NCBI GenBank assembly: GCA_024663395.1
Contig: JANFAH010000012.1
Coordinates: forward strand, 1,054,001-1,118,000
DNA length: 64,000 nt
From: Pisolithus tinctorius
Taxonomy: Eukaryota; Basidiomycota; Agaricomycetes; Boletales; Pisolithaceae
Reading direction: 5' to 3'
This document shows, one piece after another, positions 1-10,547 of the stretch. The translations under genes were made by a program, and so were the position numbers. The notes beneath the pieces are model-generated. The model did not search any database, was not told where the DNA came from, and saw only the letters and a program-made list of their open reading frames with translations. Position 1 is the stretch's first letter. Every line of letters begins with the position of its first letter.

Positions 1-11
1 AGGAGAATACC

Positions 12-392
12 TTGCTCACCATCACACTGCAGTTCCCTGCACAACTCACATTCCACAAATACAATAGGGGCTGGGAAGACTGCGACCATGCCCAAATGGA
101 GGGGCACAGCATGAACATCGATCGCATTCAGTGTGCAATATGTACAATGGCTAATCACATCAGGTCCCTTGAAGCACAATGGGTACAAGTGTTGTGTGAT
201 ATCCAATGCTTGCACACAACTGCACCAACCAGGAATGATATTCTGGGGGAGCTATATGATCAGCTCTGCACAACTGAGCATTGCATAAGTCAGCCTAACC
301 CAAATAACAACAAAGTCAGGATATACCCCAACGATATGGTGGTGGAAACACCACAGAGATATAATCATCGAGGGACATCGCATCTGCGATAA
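12..392 (+). CDS. Unrecognised ORF upstream of decayed gypsy pol
   Basis: A 126-residue open frame directly precedes the protease-like segment of a decayed gypsy element. It has no zinc knuckle or other motif I recognise. It contains several Cys and His residues (CAICTMANH) and could be the tail of a degenerate gag, judging by position only. The start is uncertain because the window begins just upstream. Confidence 0.25.
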   Translation: MLTITLQFPAQLTFHKYNRGWEDCDHAQMEGHSMNIDRIQCAICTMANHIRSLEAQWVQVLCDIQCLHTTAPTRNDILGELYDQLCTTEHCISQPNPNNNKVRIYPNDMVVETPQRYNHRGTSHLR

Positions 393-399
393 CCCACAT

Positions 400-939
400 A
401 TGGCTGCAATGGATTTGCAACCAATAGCAAAGCCACTGATGCGTGCTTTTCAGTATGCAATGCATACTAAGCAGGAAGCAGGAACCCACCTGCAAATCAC
501 ACCAGAATTGCACATGTGCATAACAGTACATACCGTCATAAATGGCTGTAAAGCCTACATGATGATCGACACTGGAAGCACTGGAAACTTTGTGAGCCCA
601 GCTTTTGCCAAGGTCATGAAGATGAAAGTGTTTCTGCTTGATCAGCAGCTTACACTGCAATTGGGCTGCATAGGTAGCTGATCGAAAATTACACATGGAA
701 GACTCTCCATGATAAAGATGGGCCACCAACAGACCAACTGTTATTTTGATGTGGTTAATATCGATCGCTACAACTGTATTCTAGGAATCCCATTCCTTAG
801 GCAGCACAAAGTAGTGCTCGACTTCGCTGAAAAGTCAATGACAATTGCAGGCGAAAAGGTCCTCATGCTCACAGAGCCTGAGGTCGCCAGAGAGGGGCGC
901 TCATGCCCCCCTAAAGCCACCTCCTCCTCGAATAAATGA
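400..939 (+). pseudogene. Ty3/gypsy retropepsin remnant
   Basis: Two ORF pieces (400-681 and 709-939) in different frames together cover an aspartic protease domain. The first carries the active-site block MIDTGSTGNFVSPAF (Asp-Thr-Gly). The second carries the second conserved block ILGIPFLRQHKVVLDF. A stop after residue 93 and a frame change break it. It lies immediately upstream of a reverse transcriptase remnant on the same strand, the usual PR-RT order of Ty3/gypsy pol. It would have processed the Gag-Pol polyprotein; it cannot now. Confidence 0.75.
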
Positions 940-978
940 CTAGCACACCCTGCGAGGCTGTCACAGCCTCATGAGGGC

Positions 979-1990
979 TTGCTGGGGGGAGGGTGGTTAG
1001 AGTTGAAAAGTGAGCCTACACTTGCAGTGATAAAACCAATACAAAAAAGAACATTGGGGGACAAAGATATACCTCGCCTAAGGGAGCGATGGTTCGAAAA
1101 GTTTAGACAAAGGTTTGAAGGTGTCGAACTGAAATTATCTCCTTTACAGGAGGTAAACCACAGGATTCCCCTGATCGATGAGGACAAGCGGTACTCATAC
1201 CACTTGCCTCGTTGCACTGATGTGCTAAAGCAACAGTTGTCGGATAAAATCCATCAGTACACAGACGCGGAGTGGTGGGTGCTAAAAAGTGTCCCACAAG
1301 CCACACCCATGCTGTGTATACCAAAGAAGAATGGCAAACTACGAACAGTCATTGACTGTTGTAAAAGAAATGAAAATACAATAAGGGATGTAACTCCCTT
1401 CCCTGATCAGGACCAGATCAGGATGGATGTTGCAAGAGCAAAGTATTGCTCAAAGATCGACTTGTCAAATGTGTATGAACAGGTACATGTCAAGCCTGAA
1501 GACGTCTGGAAGACAGCCTTCTCAACAATTTACAGCACTTTTATAAGCCAAGTCATGCAGCAGGGGGATTGTAACGCCCCTGCGACATTTCAGTGCCTTA
1601 TGACTGTGATCTTTAGAGATCACATAGGACGTTTTGTATATGTCTATCTCGACAATATATTTGTCTACAGCGATACACCAGAGGAGCACAAGCAGCACCT
1701 CCAGATAGTGTTTGAAACACTATGTCAGGCTGACTTCTTCCTCGAAAGAGAGAAGTGCAACTTATATGCTGAGAAACTCGACTGCCTTGGGCACATAATC
1801 AATGCCAAGGGTGTGCATGCAGATAGAGACAAGATGTCTTGAATTAGGAACTGGAGAGTACCTAAGTCGCTCAACAAAGTTCAATGATTCATTGGCCTCA
1901 TAGAATACCTGGCACAGTTTTCCCATGATAATCGTCGCAGTACCTGGAGCTCGCACTCTCCACAGCCCTCCCCATGCCATTCGCACAGGG
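979..1990 (+). pseudogene. Ty3/gypsy reverse transcriptase remnant
   Basis: The open part (979-1842) encodes the fingers and palm of a Ty3/gypsy reverse transcriptase: CIPKKNGKLRTVIDCC, KIDLSNVYEQVHV, and the catalytic box read as VYLDNIFVYS. The normal YLDD is therefore YLDN and catalysis should be lost. Thumb homology (RNWRVPKSLNKVQ, then IGLIEYLAQF) continues past the stop at 1840 to about 1910, then fades. No RNase H or integrase follows. The sequence differs clearly from the two better preserved gypsy families in the window, so it is a third, older family. Confidence 0.8.
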
Positions 1991-2249
1991 AGTCAGCCAC
2001 ATGCGATTGTGGTGAGCTCTCTGTGTGTCAAGGCACACAACATGATAGCAAGGCTCCTCGCTCGCTGTCCCCCACTGCTCAGTGCAGCACGCATATGGTC
2101 AGCAGTGGACAGAAGTGTGCTCACTCCCCATCTGTCGTGTCGTCACGTGCCTCATCTCGAGAGTGTGATGATCATTGCAACAAATGCCCTTGAGGACCTT
2201 TCTGGGTGTGCCACCCACAACTGCCATTCATCTGGCATCATGATTCCGG

Positions 2250-2976
2250 TTGCATGACATGCAATGCTTATGCATTGCATGTCTCACTCCTGCAATATTC
2301 AACCTTGTGGATGAAGCTGCATGCATCATCTGCCATTCTCCATATGATGACATGCATCATCACATTGTGTACCTTGAGGATGATCTCAATGACCATGATG
2401 ATGAGATTCATCACTTACAAGACAAAATTGATGAGCTTTGTCATACATTTCCAGCTCCCACATCAGTCGAGCAGGAGGCACAGGATTTCAAACATGCATG
2501 AGTTGTGTCCCTTGGTGGCCCTGACCACTGCATTCTCAACCAGCCTGGAGCTGGTCCCTCGACATCCCAGATGGCCCTCCCCGCTGCAATGTTTGTTTCA
2601 GGGGGGAGGGTGCAGGCAAAGTCTGCTGGTTCTCATATTTCGAGGGAGCAACCCTCGTCACAGCATGGATGGCCTCACCATCCTCCTACAGAGGATGTGA
2701 TGATGACTGACCATGCTGTTGGCTTTCCAGACATCCCTAGTGATGTCCAGATGACTCTGGATGAGGGAGCACCCTCTGTTCCTGCACAGGGAACAATGTT
2801 CCCTGAGTTCGATGGGATGGAATGGCCCCATCGCATGCTTAGTCTGGGCAAAGGCTGGGACAGTAAGAATAAGATCCTCTTCATGAGGATCAACAACAAT
2901 CTCTATGTCTATGAGGGCAAAAAGATTGACAGTGTGAAGCACAACCTCAGGCTGTGCATCATCCCACTGGTCCCAG
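2250..2976 (+). pseudogene. 5' half of an unrecognised ORF split by LTR element A
   Basis: One frame runs from 2250 to the LTR start at 2977 with a single internal TGA at 2499. It contains a Cys-rich start (CLCIACL, CIICHSPYDD), an acidic helical stretch (YLEDDLNDHDDEIHHLQDKIDEL) and a Ser/Pro/Gly-rich middle. The frame ends in the LTR. The matching 3' half seems to resume at 18724. Function is unknown; it resembles the accessory or gag-like ORFs found in agaric repeats, but I cannot name a family. Confidence 0.4.
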
Positions 2977-3429
2977 TGTAGGGAACGAGTTTGAGTTCCC
3001 TAGGAGAAGCAGTCTGGGTCATGAGTTCAGGGGTGGAGAGTTTTTCTTTTGTTTTTTTGCATTGTACCACTGGACTTAGTGGCAAGCAGCCATGTTGCTG
3101 ACTAAGCGCATGCGCTGTGTTCGCATGAGTTCAGTTTACCATAACAAAAAAAAAAATCCATGTCACAGGCCCTCAGTAGTAGGGTGAATTTGTCTTGCAA
3201 TTTGGCGAGTTTTTGAAGTTAGATTTATTACTTTGGGGAGTACCCAAAGGGCCAGGAGGACTGGCAAGAGTTATTAGACAGACAGAGTTAAGTATCCTTT
3301 TACAGTTCGCATTTTTCACCCTTTTACTACACTTTTCTTTCTCCACACAGGATCTCCCTTTTGGGTCGAGAGTTTACTTGCCCACTAACAGTTACTATTT
3401 CTAGGTTCATCATTTTACCTATTCCTACA
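2977..3429 (+). repeat. 5' LTR of element A
   Basis: A 453-bp direct repeat with the terminal inverted hexamer TGTAGG...CCTACA. It matches 18253-18723 except for about six base changes and one indel of about 18 bp in a T-rich tract. Confidence 0.88.
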
Positions 3430-3431
3430 TC

Positions 3432-3448
3432 TGGAGCCCACCATGAGG
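3432..3448 (+). other. Probable primer-binding site of element A
   Basis: TGGAGCCCACCATGAGG begins two bases after the 5' LTR. Position and the leading TGG fit pairing with a tRNA 3' end; the tRNA was not identified. Confidence 0.5.
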
Positions 3449-3530
3449 GGGGTTCTGTTTGTTTTGGGGAAAGAAGCCACCACTTTATCACTGCATGAAA
3501 GTTTTTCTGGATTGGGTTTGGACAAGCTAA

Positions 3531-4265
3531 GTGTTCAGAATCTTGATTCTAGATACAGTCTACACTCAGGACATTGGGAAATTTTCAGAGCTATTTTTCA
3601 AGCAGCAAATGTCAAGCAAGTATCTAAGTCAAAGATCCCTTGAGCTGAGAAGCAAGTCCAAAGGGAAATTAATAGTTGAATTTTTGCGAAGAAGCCATGA
3701 GAATGCGCCGAGAGAGCTCGAGGGAATGCCACCAAGGCATTCAAGGGACACACCATGGTTCTCAGGGTATGCATCTGACCTTTTTAGGTATTTCAAACAG
3801 GTTCGAAGTCTTTGTGAGCATGAGAATTGCTTCGATGACCAAGAATGGGCAAAATGGGTTTGCTGGTATGCAAGTGGCAAAGTCTCAGACTCATGGTATG
3901 AATTTGTTGAAGATCAGCTGAGTTGGCCCAAATTTGTGGTGGCCATTGTGTGTTTGTATCCTGGGTCCCAGAAAATGGATCAACAGTACTCGAGGAATGA
4001 CCTTTACAGCCTTGTTGACAGCCGAGCAAGAAGAGAAATTTGTACAGAGGAAGAACTGAAGAACTACAGACTTTATTTTCTAGATTTAGCAACATATCTA
4101 CGGGTTTTGAAGCATCCTGAGGCCGATGAGCTCAAAGACCTCTATTTACAAGGCTTCGATCAGGAATTCCGGCACAAAATCATTCAGAAAATGCGATGCA
4201 ATGATCGATGGTGGCACTCGGACGATCCATGGCCCATGCAGCAAGTAACACACACAGCCACATAA
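3531..4265 (+). CDS. gag-like ORF of LTR element A
   Basis: This 244-residue ORF is the first long frame after the LTR and primer site. Its central part (WFSGYASDLFRYFKQVRSL ... WAKWVCWYASGKVSDSWYEF ... DLYSLVDSRARREICTEEEL ... YLRVLKHPEADELKDLYLQGF) has the helical, Trp/Leu-rich pattern of the Ty3/gypsy Gag capsid region. No CCHC zinc knuckle follows before the stop at 4263. Start choice is uncertain; the ATG at 3531 gives the longest frame. The protein would assemble virus-like particles around element RNA. Confidence 0.6.
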   Translation: MFRILILDTVYTQDIGKFSELFFKQQMSSKYLSQRSLELRSKSKGKLIVEFLRRSHENAPRELEGMPPRHSRDTPWFSGYASDLFRYFKQVRSLCEHENCFDDQEWAKWVCWYASGKVSDSWYEFVEDQLSWPKFVVAIVCLYPGSQKMDQQYSRNDLYSLVDSRARREICTEEELKNYRLYFLDLATYLRVLKHPEADELKDLYLQGFDQEFRHKIIQKMRCNDRWWHSDDPWPMQQVTHTAT

Positions 4266-4370
4266 CTACTACACAAAGGATTTTGCTCGGAGTGAGCATG
4301 AACAAGCACAGAAGACTACTACGAGCCACAAAGTGACCCAGAATCGAGTTCGGAACAGCAACATCTACCT

Positions 4371-5141
4371 ATGAAGTGTTTTCTGCCTACAGCTACACAT
4401 GACTTGCTGATGACCAATGTACAGGGATCTACAGAATTATCAAGATACATAGAATGCGAGAAAGTCCCAAAAGTAGATTCAACAAGTCACGCACAGCCAC
4501 CAAGTCCACCCGAGAAGACAAACAGTGAGGACCAAAGCTCTGGCAGGCTCATCGAAGCAGCTGCAGCAACCTGTTTTGAGACAAAAGAGTTTTCTTCGAG
4601 TACGAACAGAATACTGACTACTGAGTTCCAGGAAGCAGCAAAGCTCGAGCGAGTCGAACAAGTGGTAGTGGAAGATCCGCTCACAACAAAGGTCCCATTC
4701 GAATTCAGGGTGAATTACAACACTCAAAGGGGTTTTTCATTTTTTTCATATCGAGTTTCTCTGATGGCTACTGGTGTATCACTACAGGAGTCCTACCTAA
4801 GAGGTCGAGGCAATGAAAGAAGCAGCCTTGGAGTTCCTGCAGTCAGCAGATATACACATCAGTTAACCAATGACCTATTCATATCAAAGATACCACTCGA
4901 GATCAAAGCAGAAAGGCTCGAAGAACACCTGAAGCCCACAGGAGTTGAAGTTGAAGAGCTCAAAACACTCACAGGCAGTCTCGAAGTGGAAAGGTTGGTG
5001 TGCAAAGAGATCATTGACTCACAGAGCACTGCAGCACATAAGTCATACCGAAACAAAGGTTACTGCGAAGAGGATCAAGATCAAGAAGCCATCGAGGCTC
5101 GTCATACAAAGGAAGCCACCAGAAGAAGTTTTGCAAATTGA
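4371..5141 (+). CDS. Hypothetical charged ORF inside element A
   Basis: A 256-residue frame in the same phase as the gag-like ORF about 100 bases upstream. It is rich in Glu, Lys and Ser, with a helical stretch near the C-terminus (ERLEEHLKPTGVEVEELK). There is no protease DTG or zinc knuckle. It may be the continuation of a Gag-Pol polyprotein after mutation, or a chance frame. I do not recognise it. Confidence 0.3.
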   Translation: MKCFLPTATHDLLMTNVQGSTELSRYIECEKVPKVDSTSHAQPPSPPEKTNSEDQSSGRLIEAAAATCFETKEFSSSTNRILTTEFQEAAKLERVEQVVVEDPLTTKVPFEFRVNYNTQRGFSFFSYRVSLMATGVSLQESYLRGRGNERSSLGVPAVSRYTHQLTNDLFISKIPLEIKAERLEEHLKPTGVEVEELKTLTGSLEVERLVCKEIIDSQSTAAHKSYRNKGYCEEDQDQEAIEARHTKEATRRSFAN

Positions 5142-5952
5142 AATGTTGAAGCATGTGGCAAGGGTGGATGACCTCACACTTGAAATGTTCCACGGCCACG
5201 CAGTGTCGGCAATATATATTTGATTCAAGGATTTGTTGAGTGAATCGATGTGTGCACTCGGTATTAGGACTTGTGCAGAAAGTCCTGTTCTATTGACTAA
5301 GCGGAGTCACGTGACCGCTTTGCATGTTGTGGCTGCACACACTCAAGTAATACTACATACTGATGACTCTAGAGTTATAGACCGACTATGCAAGATCACT
5401 GCGATCAAAGGATACAAAGAATGGGGCGAACAAGGTACAATATGGAAGCTACCAAGACTACAAGTGATGGCGACATCAATGAGAGCGACAACAGCAGCAA
5501 GTAGCATGATAGTGACAACAACAACAACTGGACTGTGTGCAGATCGAAGGCCATACAAGATCGAGTGTGCCATTTGATGGGAGCAAGACACAGCGAGTGC
5601 AATAAGGGATACTGAGCTCAATGGCTCACCAGTTTGTTTTGATTCTGAGATGCTTTGCTTACATCTATTCCACACTAGAGAAAGCCAGTACACGTGACAG
5701 AGAGTGACCAATGCCCAGGTGGTCACAGTACAAGGCGCAGTTGGCATGGATGCTGAGCACTATGGCTCAAGGGTCTGTTTTGCTTTCATGGTGTTTTACT
5801 TACAGCATTTCTATTCTAGGTCAAATGAATATCTATGACAAACAGCGACTACGGTACAAAGAAGGACAATGATGACACTTGGCATGGGACAACGGCTGTG
5901 CGAGGAGAAATATGAAGCTGTACAGAATATCGTACAGAAGCTACTGCAGTTA

Positions 5953-7524
5953 CAGTGAGGGACAAAAGCGTTGCAATGTTTGTGAGGTGTGAATTGTTGC
6001 TGATGTAGCTTGGGCTATTCTGCACAGATAATCATGATACCTATACCATTGGAAAGGGATGACTCTAAGCTTTCCAGAGCACTAAGGTTCAGTCAAAACA
6101 AAGCAATACATGCTGAGATACACCCTATTCTTTCCAAAAAGTGCATTGCAACGCTTTTGTCCCTGACTGGTGAAATCATGAAATGTGACCTTTTGATGGG
6201 ATTGCGGGCATGGAGGATGGGAAAAAATGCTTACATAATAAACCACATGATCATCCAGATGATTTATCAGCATGTAAACAATGACAAACATTGGACTTGT
6301 ACCATTAATCCTCCCTCTTTTACCACAACTCATGAAATCATCTCTCTAGCTCACATGGTCATTTTCTCAAGGAATTCTTATCAAATACTGGTAGCCACCA
6401 CAGTGCCATCAGTATAACATGCTCTCAGAACCATCAGGCCCTTAAAAAACCTGCTGTCAGTCATTTCCTGGACTGTTTCCCCCCCCATGCCTGATGTGTT
6501 CTGGGACTAATCAGTACTTGGAAGGCTGAAAATGTTGTGGAGGTCAATCTGGCACTTCAGAACATGATGTAAAAACCAGTCCCCTCTCAACCAATGCATT
6601 TCTGGCACAGGGACAGTGGTATGGAAGTTAGGGCAAGACAAAATCCTCTTTACCCCTGGGTGTCATCAGAAGGATATGCTACTGAACTGCCATGGAGCAG
6701 AATCCTGTGCTTCCATCTGGCCCTGAATATTGCCTTTGGTCACATATGACCAAATAATCCTTCCCCAGTCATCTACAGTTCAGATCAGAGCAAGATCTAG
6801 TGAACCCTCTTATGGTGCTCAGAGCACAAGGAGGTTTTGTCTCACCCCAACTTCCATAAATGTTTTCCTGTGCCAGAAATGCATTGGTTGAGAGGGGACT
6901 GGTTTGTACATCATGTTCTGAAGTGCCAGATTGACCTCCACAACATTTTCAGCCTTCCAAGTACTGATTAGTCCCAGAACACATCAGGCATGGGGGGGAA
7001 ACAGTCCAGGAAATGACTGACAGCAGGTTTTTTAAGGGCCTGATGGTTCTGAGAGCATGTTATACTGATGGCACTGTGGTGGCTACCAGTATTTGATAAG
7101 AATTCCTTGAGAAAATGACCATGTGAGCTAGAGAGATGATTTCATGAGTTGTGGTAAAAGAGGGAGGATTAATGGTACAAGTCCAATGTTTGTCATTGTT
7201 TACATGCTGATAAATCATCTGGATGATCATGTGGTTTATTATGTAAGCATTTTTTCCCATCCTCCATGCCCGCAATCCCATCAAAAGGTCACATTTCATG
7301 ATTTCACCAGTCAGGGACAAAAGTGTTGCAATGCACTTTTTGGAAAGAATAGGGTGTATCTCAGCATGTATTGCTTTGTTTTGACTGAACCTTAGTGCTC
7401 TGGAAAGCTTAGAGTCATCCCTTTCCAATGGTATAGGTATCATGATTATCTGTGCAGAATAGCCCAAGCTACATCAGCAACAATTCACACCTCACAAACA
7501 TTGCAACGCTTTTGTCCCTCACTG
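5953..7524. mobile_element. Palindromic foldback element with Tc1/mariner-type ends (P1)
   Basis: The element is flanked by TA (5951-5952 and 7525-7526) and has ends CAGTGAGGGACAAAAG and its complement, typical of the Tc1/mariner superfamily. Its arms (5953-6611 and 6867-7524, about 659 bp each) are nearly perfect inverted copies around a spacer of about 255 bp. Each arm also carries an inward copy of the terminal repeat (6144-6169 on the left), so the outer 217 bp of an arm looks like a complete small MITE. No transposase is encoded; the identical 135-residue frames in both arms are a consequence of symmetry. Confidence 0.88.
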
Positions 7525-8712
7525 TATGAGCAATGGTGACAGCAACAAAGGCAACAATGGCAGCAACTCGAGTGATGGTGGTGACAACAACAACAACGAT
7601 ACTTAGCACAGATCAATGGCCATACGAGAGTGGTAAGTGCCATTCGATGGGAGTGGGTCTACACTAGGGAAAACTGGGTTATGCCACGAAGATCGAGCAA
7701 CATACAGACGAGCATGGTACAAGAGACAGCAATGATGGTGCTCCACACAGATCGAAGAGTGCGCAAGGCTAGAACAGCGGTCCAATGGAGACAAGGCATG
7801 ACGAGCACAGATACTGAGCACTGCAGCTCAAGGTTTCATTTGGATTTCAGAGCATTTTACTTGCAGCATTTCTATTCCAGGGAAAATGGGTATATCCAAC
7901 AAAGCACAACCGACATCCCAGCAATCACCCTTCAGGAATCTACAGCTAACTACAAACAAAGTATGATGAGACAAGTGCAAAGACTGTGGTTTGATCTTCA
8001 GCAGCGATCATCGAGGATATGACACCCGACAACAATAGATATGGGGCTCGATGATGACAACTTAGAAGAAAGAACATGTCGAATTACAGTGCTGCAAGAA
8101 TGATGGCCCCGAAGTGCCACAAGAATCAAGTTCGAAGTGACTCTATGGACCGGCATGCAAGACTTAATAAGTATAGCAACACGATGGTGAGGTTTGGGGT
8201 CGCAGTGGGACATGCAACATACGACCAGTTTTGAGATTGCACTGACTGGGCTCGAAGGCCCAGAGTTTAGTCTTTTCATGCTAGTTCCTTACTTACAGCT
8301 ACTTCATCTTAGGGAATACAGAGTAGACAACATCATCAAAGAGGGAAGGGGTCAGTGCATAGCATGACAACTATGGCAACTACAAAATGCCTGAAGAGAG
8401 ATGTTCAAAGGGGTTTTGTGGACTTACACATGAGAACCACCATGAATAGCAGTTCAACAGCGAGCTTTGGAGTCACAGCAAGACATGCGACATGTGAGAA
8501 GTACCACACCGAGTGGGCTCCAAGGCCCAAGTCTTAGCTTTTTCTTTAAGCTGAATTACTTACAGCCACTGCATTTTAGGGAATGCAAATTTTTACAGAG
8601 TATCAACGAACCCTTGAGTGTCGAAGCACCTACAGTACGAAGGTCCAGATTGGGACAACCTGCAACCACATCCCTTCAAGAAGACACTTACCTTACTGCC
8701 AATTGAAATGAG

Positions 8713-9537
8713 TTTACAGGTCGACAAGTCACCAAATGGTTAGCGAAGGGAGACACTGTCTCTGTGTTGGATACTGTGCAGAGACACAGTGGTGTCTCAT
8801 TCTGTAGAGCCAGGATCACAGACAAATGGAACATGTTGGATATATTGAAGAGATTGGGTGTTATATGTATCATACATGCTACCTTACTATGGCAAGGTGC
8901 GAAAGACCTCTCTGTCTACATCAAGGCCAACATCAAAGGCACTCAAGCTGTCATTGACACAGCTATCATAGCTGGCATCGGTGGGCTTGTCTACACAAGT
9001 TCCATGAGCATTGTATTTATTGGCACTGACGTTGTGAATGTCGACAAGCAAGTACCCTATCCAGAGAAACCATTTGATGTGCATAATGACGCCCAAGGGA
9101 CGTTTGGGTCTGGAGACAGCCAAGTAATCAGCAACAACAATAATCTGTTTGATTATACCTATGTCAGGAGCATCATGAGCACACACAGACTCATCAGGGG
9201 CGAGCTCATTCCTCCTCCCTCTTACTCCTCTACCACATCGAGCAAACCCAATCTAGACCTTGAAAGTGCGACAGTGAGGTCCAATGAATCTCTACACCAT
9301 GCTCTCCTTCCCATATGTGCCACAACTGAATATCACCACATGATGCACAGCTCTCTGTGGATGCTCGGTCCCTATGTCACACCACCACCCAACGCTGAAT
9401 CCATCCTATCCGCATTCAACACCCCATTCGACCCATGTGAACCTACAGGCTTCGTTGTCTGTCCTCGAAGCGATGGACAAGCATTCTTCATCACAAATGG
9501 AGAAGCATTTGGTATCTTGGACTTTACAGGGGTATAA
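8713..9537 (+). pseudogene. ERG26: Captured ERG26-like sterol dehydrogenase fragment, intronless
   Basis: One continuous frame reads like a shortened sterol-4-alpha-carboxylate 3-dehydrogenase (Erg26, a 3-beta-HSD short-chain dehydrogenase of ergosterol synthesis). Visible signatures are TKWLAKGDTVSVLDTVQRH, VYIKANIKGTQAVID, LVYTSSMSIVF, NVDKQVPYPEKPFD, FGSGDSQVI, NNLFDYTYV, LGPYVTPPPNAE and GQAFFITNGE. The glycine-rich start of the NAD fold is incomplete. The catalytic Tyr-x-x-x-Lys region expected after the YPEKPFD block is missing, joined directly to the FGSGD block. It is preceded by a stop and lies on the sense strand of LTR element A. Without the catalytic dyad it cannot be an active enzyme; it is best read as an mRNA-derived capture. 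Confidence 0.8.
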
Positions 9538-9980
9538 AACGAGTACAATCGAAAACCATTGCACTTAAAGGTACAGGGTACATATGAATGGCTACATGAT
9601 GAGACAAGGGTATGGCTCGTCATTGAACGATGGTTGTTTGAAGCAACAACAAGCTTTTGATGGAGAAGATGCATAGAGGATTCATGCACTGAGCTCGACA
9701 GCTCAATCTTTCTCTTTTATTTTGTGTCATACCACTTACAGCTACATTACTATAGGAAAGTTCAGTGTCTACAAAGAAGGAGGAGCAACATCCAAGTGGC
9801 TGTGGTGTGGGGGTGCAAAGCAACACACAAGAACGAACACTGGACTATCAAATCGAAGCTACACGAGACAATTCAATGGTTCTACTATGAGTGGGGAGAT
9901 TTGGTATGGTACTCGAGAGGACGAGCGCTGGCATTGCAGTGCAGTGTTGAAGGAAGCGAGATGTTCGAAGACGAAGACCA

Positions 9981-10509
9981 TGTCATAGTCATGCCTCAAC
10001 CCTGGCCGGACTCGGCCTCGCACTCACTCAGTCCGGCCTCGGTCTCGCCTGTCCCGCATCTCCAGTTGGTCTAGCGCGGTAGACACTGCTTTGCAGTGTC
10101 TGTCATTTCGGTTAAGTCCTGTCCCCGGTCCTGTCCCCGGTCTGCCTGTCCCGGTCTCCGTTACCTTAGTCATACGTTAGTAATCCTTGTCTTACCAATC
10201 GTCTTAGCAATCTTTGCGAGACCGGCATTACCGGTCTCCGTACTATAGTTACTTCTGGTATATAAGCTCGTAGCTACTCGGCCTGTACTCCTTAGTCTGA
10301 AATCAACTAAGTTACCTCTGATAACCTCGTCTCGGCCTCGGACTCGGACTGAGACTCACGCAAGGGAATAGCACTGTATCCTCAGTCACTAAGTCCAAGC
10401 AGTCCACCCCTTCTGTACCTTCGTCTTTATCCCTGACTCCGACCCCTCGGCCTCGCGCCCGCTTCGATCTCCGGTCCGGCCTCAACCCAGACAGTCCTCG
10501 TACTTGACA
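9981..10509 (+). repeat. 5' LTR of gypsy B
   Basis: 529 bp, TGTCA...TGACA. It aligns without gaps to the 3' LTR with 14 differences, all transitions. A TATATAAG at about 10260 and the downstream CT-rich tract suggest the promoter and R region. Confidence 0.92.
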
Positions 10510-10547
10510 GTATTTCAGACTTGCCACTTGTGTGGGTCTAGTACATC

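Larger units (their letters stand above)
5604..9760 (+). repeat. Diverged hairpin plus intron-like cassettes, block 1
   Basis: Six related units start at about 5612, 5752, 7813, 8240, 8508 and 9685. Each begins with a short inverted repeat (for example TGAGCTCaatGGCTCA, or GGGCTCgaaGGCCC). A T-rich tract follows, then CTTAC or ACTTACAG, and 12-18 bases later a YAG (TTCTAGG, TTCCAGG, CTTAGGG). CTTAC plus YAG is the layout of a fungal branch site and 3' splice site. Upstream GTTT/GTCT could be weak donors. The stretches between units also share words such as GGCCATACAAGAT, so the whole unit is an old tandem repeat. The block is interrupted by the palindromic element and the ERG26-like fragment. 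Confidence 0.6.

Noticed and set aside
6010..7467. Two identical 135-residue ORFs on opposite strands
   Set aside because: They mirror the palindrome arms; no domain is recognised, and the second foldback has the same frame broken.
8713..9537. Functional sterol dehydrogenase gene
   Set aside because: The catalytic Tyr/Lys segment is missing and the fragment is embedded in a retroelement without its own start context.
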